Assembly (NCBI GenBank): GCA_046726955.1
Contig: JBKPBQ010000598.1
Location: 1 to 13,957, forward strand
Length of the DNA stretch: 13,957 nucleotides
Origin: CAVPGH01 sp046726955
GTDB lineage: Bacteria; Acidobacteriota; Vicinamibacteria; Fen-336
Direction: 5' to 3'
Both the position numbers and the translations under genes were made by a program. The notes beneath the pieces are model-generated. The model did not search any database, was not told the DNA's origin, and saw only the letters and a list, made by a program, of their open reading frames with translations. This document shows, piece after piece, positions 7,501 to 12,559 of the stretch. Each line of letters starts with the position of its first letter. Positions within the stretch are counted from its first letter, which is position 1.

Positions 7501-8072
7501 CGAGCGGCTTCCCGTGCTTCATCCCACGCATTCCAGTAGGGGAGACGCGGACGATCTTCGCCGACTACGACGTCCCTGCCTCCTATCCGGGACCGGATCC
7601 GATTCTGAACACGGCCAGCGTCACGAGCGCCACCGCGGATCCCGACTCCTCCAACGACGCTTGGACCTCCTCGACGCCCTTCTTCGTACCCGTGGGCAAC
7701 CTCGATTACCACACGGTGACCCCCTGTCGCCTGTTGGACACGCGCGAGCCCGGTCTCGGCGGCCCCGACCCTCTCGCGGCCGGTTCCATCCAGCTCTTCT
7801 ATCCGAGCTTCTCGACGTGCGGGGTGCCCTTCGGGGCCAAGGCAGTGGTCGTCAACGTGACCGTGACCCAGCCAACGACGACCGGCAACCTCCGGCTCTA
7901 TCCCGCGAGGCTGCCCGTTCCCGTCGTCTCGATGGTCAATTACGGTGCCGGCCAGACGCGCGGGAGCAACGGCGTCGTCTCGTTGAACGGCGACGGCGCG
8001 CTGTCCATCCGCGTCGGCCAGCCCTCGGGCACCGTGCACGTCATCCTCGACGTCTTTGGGTACTTCGAATAG
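4557..8072 (+). CDS. Secreted protein with 14 FG-GAP_2 propeller repeats, two DUF11 domains and a C-terminal beta domain
   Basis: A 1171-aa exported protein. The GTG start gives a clean signal peptide, 'MTRKCLAQALCLALIAPAIAAA', cut near residue 22; the in-frame ATG at 4473 would add 28 arginine-rich residues before it and is less likely. Residues 70-801 hold fourteen repeats of the FG-GAP_2 type (FGxxVAVSGDTLVVGAP ... GAAYVFVRxGGxWxxQQKL). The repeats lack the DxDGxxD calcium loop of integrin-type FG-GAP. The last repeat lacks its W-QQKL strand, and an N-terminal 'LTEQARV' strand (51-57) can replace it, as in propeller closure. Residues 804-925 and 926-1040 are two DUF11 modules ('ADLQVTKTS', 'VTNLGPANA'). 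Residues about 1046-1171 contain 'TPCRLLDTR', 'CGVPFGAKAVVVNVTVTQP' and 'VILDVFGYFE', a C-terminal beta module I know only from multi-domain secreted proteins, without known function. Probably a surface or extracellular binding/adhesion protein. Confidence 0.9.
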   Translation: MTRKCLAQALCLALIAPAIAAAKDPVRPGARATQLGPALGAPLPAEVLRVLTEQARVTAVGDVVGDEDERFGSVVAADGDTLVVGAPQHSQTAIGTGAAYVFVYAAGSWTLQAKLGPSDPPTVTGFGAAVALSGDTLVVGTNQSGATLAFVFVRNGAAWTEEAQLTGSDTQPFDGFGAAVAVSGDTAVVGSPDDTTGFGSRSGSVYVFVRAGGAWTQQQKLLSADLAADDAFGRSVSISGDTLVAGAPGDDTGAGIDAGSAYVFTRAGSAWSQQAKLVAPAAADGDFLGGAVSIDVDSVAVGAPGEGGGSFSDGAVYVFLRVGPSWSLQQRLAPTPGVGAEFGTSLALREDTLIVGAPAEVPEGAVHVLRRGGGVWAEEQALTAAVGEPGSGYGRAVAVSNGAAFVGAPFRDDASGSVYVFRDAGPPWVEETRLDPPGTALLDAFGSALALEGDVLAVGAPGDDVPGGRDAGSVYVFVRTGATWGLQQKIVAGDASDRDRFGTAMALSGDTLAIGAPGPGYETEAVYVFVRTGGVWLQQQKLVSPSGELFAQFGTAVAVDGDSLIVGAPGEDAGGQPAAGAAYVFVRTGGSWSLQQRLVSVSAPFLATGHAVAIAGDTALVGAPQDGAGNVYVFERAGGVWTQQGLLSPSDGVANDGFGASIALSGGTAVVGAPNASVGGFFAAGAAYVFVRSGGSWTEQQKLFSSDPTYVELLGFSVAVSGDVAVLGSGSPAPPPGFALLFERTAAVWTERQRIVAFDGADRNQFGTSVAVSGVTAAVGASSATTPSGVESGAAYVLVPASTDLAVGVTGPAGAALGDLVAYSVVVSNNGPDAAPAVSVASVLDAGLIVDSVSPSQGNCTHGASSASCSLGVVPAGSSVTVGVVAAAVASGTQTCAASLAWGGTDADPANDAASVATLVGSGGLADLQVTKTSLKPTAEVGLFLPYRIDVTNLGPANAAGVVVDDPTPAGTTLIGTSGACTSGFPCFIPRIPVGETRTIFADYDVPASYPGPDPILNTASVTSATADPDSSNDAWTSSTPFFVPVGNLDYHTVTPCRLLDTREPGLGGPDPLAAGSIQLFYPSFSTCGVPFGAKAVVVNVTVTQPTTTGNLRLYPARLPVPVVSMVNYGAGQTRGSNGVVSLNGDGALSIRVGQPSGTVHVILDVFGYFE
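4764..6959 (+). repeat. Fourteen tandem FG-GAP_2 repeats (about 40-55 codons each)
   Basis: The units begin at the FG-type pairs 'RFGSVVA', 'GFGAAVAL', 'GFGAAVAV', 'AFGRSVS', 'FLGGAVS', 'EFGTSLA', 'GYGRAVA', 'AFGSALA', 'RFGTAMA', 'QFGTAVA', 'ATGHAVA', 'GFGASIA', 'LLGFSVA' and 'QFGTSVA'. Units 11 and 13 have degenerate FG pairs, and unit 13 lacks a proper GAP. DNA copies share short runs such as TACGTCTTCGT, a potential substrate for recombination. Fourteen is twice seven, the usual FG-GAP propeller blade number. Confidence 0.88.
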
Positions 8073-8079
8073 GGAGGGG
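8071..8079 (+). promoter_or_regulatory. Ribosome binding site of the second propeller gene
   Basis: AGGGAGGGG begins within the TAG of the upstream gene and ends 3 nt before GTG 8083. It decides this GTG over an in-frame TTG at 8056 that lies inside the upstream gene. Confidence 0.7.
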
Positions 8080-8082
8080 CTC

Positions 8083-9297
8083 GTGAGTCGAAGGCTCGGC
8101 TGCGTCCTGTTGGCTCTCCCGTGGTGGGGCATCGCGGCCGCGACGAGCTCGGCCCAGGCGGACCTTCCGCCGAGGCCCGGCCATTTCTCCGAGGTGCAGA
8201 AGCTCGCGCCGATCAGCGACAGGATCGGCGACTCGACGGTGGGCGATGCCTTCGGCTCGGCGATCGCGCTCGAGGGCGACGTCCTCGTGGTGGGCGCTCC
8301 GTGGGACGACTACGGCAGGCTGAACTACTCGGGATCGATCTACGTCTACGAACGTTCCCCGGCCGGGACCTGGATGCTGCAGCAGAAGATCTTCCCGAGC
8401 GACGCGGAGGACCTCGAGCGGTTCGGCTCCTCGCTCGCCCTCTCCGGCGACACGCTCGTCGTCGGCTCCCCGAGCCTCTACGGGGGCGCCGTGTACATCT
8501 TCTCGAAGGTGGACGGCGCGTGGCGGCAGCCGAGCCGCCGCGAGTGGTACGGTCTCGAGGATGCTTTCGCGGCTTCGGTCGCTCTCTCCGGGGACACCCT
8601 GGCCGTCGGCGCGCCGAGTTTCTACATCACGCTCGGGCTCGTCGACGTCTTCGTCCGCAGGAACTCTGATTGGTCCAGAGGAGGGCAAAGGATCGACACC
8701 GACCTCGAGGGGTTTCCCTACGCCTGGTTCGGAGCCGCGGTCGCGTTCTCCGGCCGCACTCTCCTCGTCGGGGCGCCAGGCGCGGGCGTGATCGTGCTCT
8801 ACCGGCGGGAGGAGCGACGATGGGTCGAGGCGGGACGGCTCACACCTCATGACCCGGTCGACTTCGACCAATTCGGCCGGGCCCTCGCCGTCTCCGGCGA
8901 CATCCTGATCGTGGGCGCGCCGGCCCCGTGGGCTCCTTCCTCCCTGGCCGGAGCCTACGTCTTCCTGGGCGGAGGTACTTCATGGACGGAGCAGCAGAAG
9001 CTGGTGGACCCCGAGCCGGGTCAACGGCGGCGATTGGGATGGGCGGTCGCCCTCCGGGGCGACACGGCGCTCGTGGGCACCGGAAGGTGGGGACGACCTA
9101 CCCGAGGCTCCGTGCTCTCCTTCGAGCGGACGGGCACGGCGTGGAGTTTGCGGCAGAAGATCGAGGCCTCCGACGGAACAAGGGTCGATGAATTCGGTGC
9201 CGCGCTGGCCCTCGGCCCCGACATCGCGGTGGTGGGCGCTCCCGGCGCGGCGGCGGCCTACGTGCTTGCCCGGGTCCCGCCTCGAGGCACGAAATGA
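8083..9297 (+). CDS. Secreted seven-repeat FG-GAP_2 beta-propeller protein
   Basis: A 404-aa exported protein. The signal peptide 'MSRRLGCVLLALPWWGIAAATSSAQA' is followed by a good AQA/D cleavage site at 26. Residues 56 to about 396 hold exactly seven FG-GAP_2 repeats ('AFGSAIALEGDVLVVGAP', 'RFGSSLALSGDTLVVGSP', 'AFAASVALSGDTLAVGAP', 'WFGAAVAFSGRTLLVGAP', 'QFGRALAVSGDILIVGAP', 'RLGWAVALRGDTALVGTG', 'EFGAALALGPDIAVVGAP'). The seventh lacks its W-QQKI strand, while 'HFSEVQKLAP' (34-43) before the first repeat looks like that missing strand, so a single closed seven-blade propeller is predicted. It has no DUF11 or other C-terminal domain. The gene follows its larger paralogue after 10 bp, so the two are probably co-transcribed. 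The ligand is unknown; a soluble or partner-bound surface protein is likely. Confidence 0.88.
   Translation: MSRRLGCVLLALPWWGIAAATSSAQADLPPRPGHFSEVQKLAPISDRIGDSTVGDAFGSAIALEGDVLVVGAPWDDYGRLNYSGSIYVYERSPAGTWMLQQKIFPSDAEDLERFGSSLALSGDTLVVGSPSLYGGAVYIFSKVDGAWRQPSRREWYGLEDAFAASVALSGDTLAVGAPSFYITLGLVDVFVRRNSDWSRGGQRIDTDLEGFPYAWFGAAVAFSGRTLLVGAPGAGVIVLYRREERRWVEAGRLTPHDPVDFDQFGRALAVSGDILIVGAPAPWAPSSLAGAYVFLGGGTSWTEQQKLVDPEPGQRRRLGWAVALRGDTALVGTGRWGRPTRGSVLSFERTGTAWSLRQKIEASDGTRVDEFGAALALGPDIAVVGAPGAAAAYVLARVPPRGTK
8248..9273 (+). repeat. Seven tandem FG-GAP_2 repeats
   Basis: These are the seven units listed for the gene, more diverged from each other than those of the upstream gene. A 20-bp stretch (8983-9002, encoding part of 'WTEQQKL') is identical to 6645-6664 in repeat 12 of the upstream gene. 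This supports a common origin by duplication or gene conversion. Confidence 0.85.
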
Positions 9298-9334
9298 GCG
9301 CGGCGGGACACGGAGACGGCGAAGACCTCCCTGG
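9298..9334. other. Short convergent intergenic region
   Basis: Thirty-seven bases separate the stop of the second propeller gene from the stop of sulfite reductase. The only structure is a 4-bp stem (GACC at 9324-9327, GGTC at 9333-9336) without a T tract. No intrinsic terminator is visible. Confidence 0.6.
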
Positions 9335-11158
9335 TCAGGCGCTGCACTCGCCCTCCAGGACCTCCATCTTGAATTCCGCGTCGTCGCCGAGGTCTACGTA
9401 GTCGGCGGGCTCGGCGTCCGCGGGCGTGAGCGCCTCGAGGTCGGCGAGGAGGTCCTTGACGACCGAGAGGTTCAGCCGCCGGAAGAAGGCGGTCGCGGTC
9501 TCTCCGTCGCCGCGCTGCGCGCGATAGAGCTCGAGCAGCCGCTCGAGCGCCGCGCCCACGCGGCGGGCCGGGATCTTCGCAGCGAGCCTTCCGAATTCCG
9601 CGCCGGAGTCGTCGACCGCGCCCCCCACCATGACGAAGTACTGCGGAGCAACCCGGTCGCCCAGCCGGCGCACGCTGCCCTGGAAGCCGATCCCCGCGAT
9701 GTGGTGCTGCCCGCAGCCGTTCGGGCAGCCGCTGATCTTGATCTTCAGGTCCGCCGCCGCCTCGACGAGGTCGGGCCGCGCCCGGAGACCGTCGCCGAGC
9801 AGGCGTCCCAGCCCGCGCGACTGCGTGACCGCGATGCGGCACGACTCCGCGCCCGGGCAGCTCGTGACGTCGGCGACCGTGCCCGCGTCGGGAAGGCCGA
9901 GGCCGGCGGCCACGAGCCGGCGGTGGATCTCCGGGACGTCGCCCTCGCGCACCCATCGGAAGACGAGGTCCTGCTCGTGCGTCACGCGCACGCCGCCGTC
10001 GCCGTAGGCCTCCGCGAGGTCGGCGGCGACCCGCAGCTGGCCGGACGTGATGTCTCCAAGGGGAAGCGTGACGGCGACCGTGACGAAGCCCGGGTGCTTC
10101 TGCGCCCGGACGTTCGTGCGCCGCCAATGCGTGAAGTCACCGACCACGGGCAGCGTGCGCGGCGTGATCCCCGGCCCTTTGACGTGGCTCGTCGCGACCT
10201 GGGCGGCCACGCGCCTGACGGACGGAGCGAGGGGGGGAAGGCCCGAGAGCGGCGCTTCGACCGGCGGGTCGTCGGGCTCGAAGGGGAGCCGCACGCCGCC
10301 TTCGGCCCTGACGTCGGCGAGCGTCGCGTCGAGCTCCGCCCGCCAGCGGTCCCAGCCAAGCTCCTTGATCAGGAACTTCATCCGGTTGCGCTGCTTGTGC
10401 TTGAAGTCGCCCAGGCGGTGGAAGACGCGCACGATCGCCTCGGCCACCGCGAGCATCTCTCCCGCGGGCAGGAAGTCGTAGAGGACGCCGCCGGTGCGGC
10501 AGAGGATGGAAGTGCCGCCCCCGGCGGTGACGCGGAAGCCGCGACGGCCGTCCTCGAGGCGCGCGCGCCAGCCGATGTCGTTGATGGCGGTGAACACGTG
10601 GTCCTGCGCGCATCCCTCGAAGCCGATCTTGAACTTGCGCGGGAGGGACGAGCTCAAGCGATGCCGGAGGAAATAGCGGGTGAGCGCCTCTGCGTAGGGC
10701 GTGACGTCGAAGACCTCGTCCGCGGCCACTCCCGCCCAGGGGCAGGCGGTCACGTTGCGGACGGAATTGCCGCAGGCCTCCCGGGTCGTGAGCCCCACGT
10801 CGGCGAGCTGCCGCATCACCTTCTCGACGTCGTGGAGGGGGACGAAGTGGAACTGGACGTTCTGGCGCGTCGTGACGTGGCCGAAGCCGCGCGAGTACGT
10901 CTCGCCGACCTCGGCGAGGGCGCGAAGCTGCGCCGCGTCGAGGACGCCCTGGGGGATCTTGACGCGCACCATCGACGCGTCGCCGGGCTGGCGCTGGCCG
11001 TAGGTGCCGCGCACCAGGCGGAAGACGCGCCACTGGTCGGGTGTCAGCTCGCCTCGCTCGAACTTCTCCAGCGTGCACACGAAATCGTCGATCTCCGCCA
11101 CGTCGGCAAACGAGAGCCGCGTGCGGCCGAGCGTTCGAGGGTCGTCGAGAGCGGCCAT
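9335..11158 (-). CDS. sir: Assimilatory siroheme [4Fe-4S] sulfite reductase, ferredoxin type
   Basis: A 607-aa nitrite/sulfite reductase with two ferredoxin-like half domains and two catalytic halves. It should carry out the six-electron reduction of sulfite to sulfide in the cytosol. Cluster and siroheme ligands are seen as C434-x5-C440 and C478-x3-C482 ('SCPGAESC', 'SGCPNGC'). Substrate-binding basic residues: Arg98 ('TTRQ'), Arg134 ('NSVRN'), Lys175 and Lys177 ('LPRKFK'). Siroheme nitrite reductases of the plant type carry Asn in place of the second Lys ('RKWN'), so the KFK favours sulfite. No flavin domain is fused, so ferredoxin is the likely donor. The ATG at 11158 is fixed by AAGGAGGC 3-4 nt upstream; in-frame codons further upstream run through cobA and are not used. 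It is last in the sulfate-assimilation operon, 10 nt after cobA, consistent with siroheme and sulfite being made by the genes before it. Confidence 0.92.
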   Translation of the reverse strand: MAALDDPRTLGRTRLSFADVAEIDDFVCTLEKFERGELTPDQWRVFRLVRGTYGQRQPGDASMVRVKIPQGVLDAAQLRALAEVGETYSRGFGHVTTRQNVQFHFVPLHDVEKVMRQLADVGLTTREACGNSVRNVTACPWAGVAADEVFDVTPYAEALTRYFLRHRLSSSLPRKFKIGFEGCAQDHVFTAINDIGWRARLEDGRRGFRVTAGGGTSILCRTGGVLYDFLPAGEMLAVAEAIVRVFHRLGDFKHKQRNRMKFLIKELGWDRWRAELDATLADVRAEGGVRLPFEPDDPPVEAPLSGLPPLAPSVRRVAAQVATSHVKGPGITPRTLPVVGDFTHWRRTNVRAQKHPGFVTVAVTLPLGDITSGQLRVAADLAEAYGDGGVRVTHEQDLVFRWVREGDVPEIHRRLVAAGLGLPDAGTVADVTSCPGAESCRIAVTQSRGLGRLLGDGLRARPDLVEAAADLKIKISGCPNGCGQHHIAGIGFQGSVRRLGDRVAPQYFVMVGGAVDDSGAEFGRLAAKIPARRVGAALERLLELYRAQRGDGETATAFFRRLNLSVVKDLLADLEALTPADAEPADYVDLGDDAEFKMEVLEGECSA

Positions 11159-11161
11159 ACA

Positions 11162-11169
11162 GCCTCCTT
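11162..11169 (-). promoter_or_regulatory. Ribosome binding site of the sulfite reductase gene
   Basis: AAGGAGGC on the minus strand starts at the last base of the cobA stop codon and ends 3 nt before ATG 11158. It is a near-perfect Shine-Dalgarno and suggests strong reinitiation after cobA. Confidence 0.8.
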
Positions 11170-11963
11170 CAGCGGGCCTCGGCCACGTCGGCGAGGTCCG
11201 GTACGTCCGTGAGGTCATGTCCGTGGGCGAAGTCGGACGGAACGATGCGTGCAGCGAGCCCCACGACCTCGCCGACGACGATGGTCCCGGGCAGATCCCC
11301 TTCGGGCAGAGGTGCTTTGCCGAGGTCGTCCAGCACACCTCGCCACGCGCAGGCCTCGGGCGTCGATGCGCCGAGCAGGACGGCGACGGGCGTGTCGGAT
11401 ACCCACCCTCGCCTCTCGAGCCGCGCCGCGAGGGCCGCGCGCGAGCCAAGCCCCATCAAGACGACTACCGTCAGCGAGCCCGGCGCGATCGAGTCGATCG
11501 CCGGACCGTAGGCCTCCTCCGCGTGCCCGCTCACCACCACGAAGCCCGACGAGACCCCACGGTGCGTGACCGGAATCCCCGCGAGGGCGGGCGCCGCCAC
11601 CGCGCTGGTCACGCCGGGGACGACCTCGAAGGGAATGCCCGCCTCGGCGAGGGCCAGCGCCTCCTCGCCCCCGCGGCCGAGCACGAACGGGTCGCCGCAC
11701 TTCAGGCGAACGATCCGCAGCCCGCGCCGCGCCGCGCGCACGAGCAGCGCGTTGATCGTCTCCTGGCGGATGGACGCGCGGCCTGCGCGCTTGCCCACGG
11801 GGAAGCGGCGGGCCTCGCCCGCGAGGGCCAGGATCTCCGGCGTCACGAGCGCGTCGTAGAGAACGAGGTCGGCCTCGGCGAGACGCTGTGCGCCCTTGCG
11901 CGTGAGGAGGTCCGGGTCTCCCGGACCCGCGCCCACGAGCGAGACGAGGCCCGGCGCCCTCAC
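11169..11963 (-). CDS. cobA: Uroporphyrinogen-III C-methyltransferase
   Basis: A 264-aa SAM-dependent methyltransferase that adds methyl groups at C2 and C7 of uroporphyrinogen III to give precorrin-2, the first step to siroheme. Seen: 'VSLVGAGPGDPDLLT' (7-21), 'ADLVLYDALV' (31-40), 'RLKCGDPFVLGRGGEE' (86-101; Cys89 stands where Gly is common), 'VVPGVTSAVAAPALAGIPVTHRG' (114-136), 'FVVVSGH' (141-147) and 'VVVLMGLG' (166-173). Length matches stand-alone CobA/SumT enzymes. The GTG at 11963 overlaps the TGA of the preceding dehydrogenase gene (11962-11960) as GTGA, and a GAGG site lies about 8 nt upstream. Together with that gene it supplies the two halves of CysG-type siroheme synthase as separate proteins. 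Tail residues 245-264 are acidic and not part of the conserved fold. Confidence 0.95.
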   Translation of the reverse strand: MRAPGLVSLVGAGPGDPDLLTRKGAQRLAEADLVLYDALVTPEILALAGEARRFPVGKRAGRASIRQETINALLVRAARRGLRIVRLKCGDPFVLGRGGEEALALAEAGIPFEVVPGVTSAVAAPALAGIPVTHRGVSSGFVVVSGHAEEAYGPAIDSIAPGSLTVVVLMGLGSRAALAARLERRGWVSDTPVAVLLGASTPEACAWRGVLDDLGKAPLPEGDLPGTIVVGEVVGLAARIVPSDFAHGHDLTDVPDLADVAEAR

Positions 11964-12559
11964 GGCCGGACCTCGACCGGCGGGGGAAGCGTGCGCTTCT
12001 CCGAGTAGAGACGGTTCAGCGCATCGAGGAGGAGGGGACGCCGGCGAGCCATCGGGATCCCTTGACGGCGCTGCTCGGCGCGCAACGCCGCGGCGGTGCG
12101 CACCCACTCGTCGATCTCCTCCGGGACGACGGCGTCGAGCGCCTCTCGCAGGAGCCCGGCGAGCGCCGGAGCGCGTCCTTCGGTGGAAACCGCCACGGTA
12201 ACCCCGCCGCGGCGGAGGACGCCGCCCGTGTAGGCGGAGGCGCTCTCGGGATCGTCCACGGCGTTGACGAAGACGTGGAGCGCTTCCGCCGTCTCGCGGA
12301 CGTGACGGTTCACCTCCGGCGTCGCGGCCGCCACCACGAACCACGCGTCTTCGAGATCGCCCGCGCCGAACGGGCGCTCGCGCAGCGTCACGGGCGCTCG
12401 CGCGATCTCGTCGCGGATGCGGGGAGCCACGACCGTGACGATCGCGCCCGTGCCCAAGAGCGCGTCGAGCTTGCCCGCCGCGACCCCCCCACCACCGACG
12501 AGCACGACCTTTCGGCCGTGCAGCCTGAGGAAGACGGGGAAGAGCGCGTCCACGCTCAT
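11960..12559 (-). CDS. Precorrin-2 dehydrogenase / sirohydrochlorin ferrochelatase (Met8/CysG N-terminal type)
   Basis: A 199-aa protein matching the N-terminal module of CysG and yeast Met8p. The family oxidises precorrin-2 to sirohydrochlorin with NAD+ and inserts Fe2+ to give siroheme. Seen: 'FPVFLRLHGRKVVLVGGGGVAAGK' (7-30) with the Rossmann glycine loop, 'VTVVAP' (41-46), 'VNAVDDPE' (98-105) with the conserved Asp pair at 102-103, and 'VAVSTEGRAPALAGLLRE' (122-139), a variant of the usual 'STGGKSPALARKLRE'. The ATG at 12559 overlaps the TGA of sat-cysC (12558-12556) as ATGA, and its own TGA overlaps the GTG of cobA, so three genes are chained by stop/start overlaps. The motif 'TGGVLRRGG' replaces the common 'PAxxxRG' block, a mild divergence. 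Function is confident; ferrochelatase activity is inferred from the family. Confidence 0.92.
   Translation of the reverse strand: MSVDALFPVFLRLHGRKVVLVGGGGVAAGKLDALLGTGAIVTVVAPRIRDEIARAPVTLRERPFGAGDLEDAWFVVAAATPEVNRHVRETAEALHVFVNAVDDPESASAYTGGVLRRGGVTVAVSTEGRAPALAGLLREALDAVVPEEIDEWVRTAAALRAEQRRQGIPMARRRPLLLDALNRLYSEKRTLPPPVEVRP

Noticed and set aside
5727..8132. An 801-codon minus-strand open frame opposite the propeller gene
   Set aside because: The plus strand has a signal peptide, 14 clear repeats and DUF11 domains. The antisense frame has none and stays open only through GC-biased codon use and repeats.
9324..9336. GACC-TCCCT-GGTC hairpin as a terminator between convergent genes
   Set aside because: The stem is only 4 bp with no T tract, and it overlaps the sulfite reductase stop codon.
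9188..11212. A 674-codon plus-strand frame opposite sulfite reductase
   Set aside because: The minus strand encodes all cluster and substrate motifs of the reductase; the plus-strand product has no recognisable motif.
11159..11449. N-terminal extension of sulfite reductase to 704 aa
   Set aside because: The extra codons lie inside cobA in another frame, and ATG 11158 has a near-perfect ribosome site.
11964..12344. N-terminal extension of CobA to 391 aa
   Set aside because: The extension overlaps the Met8-type gene out of frame and is low-complexity. CobA homology begins within a few residues of GTG 11963.
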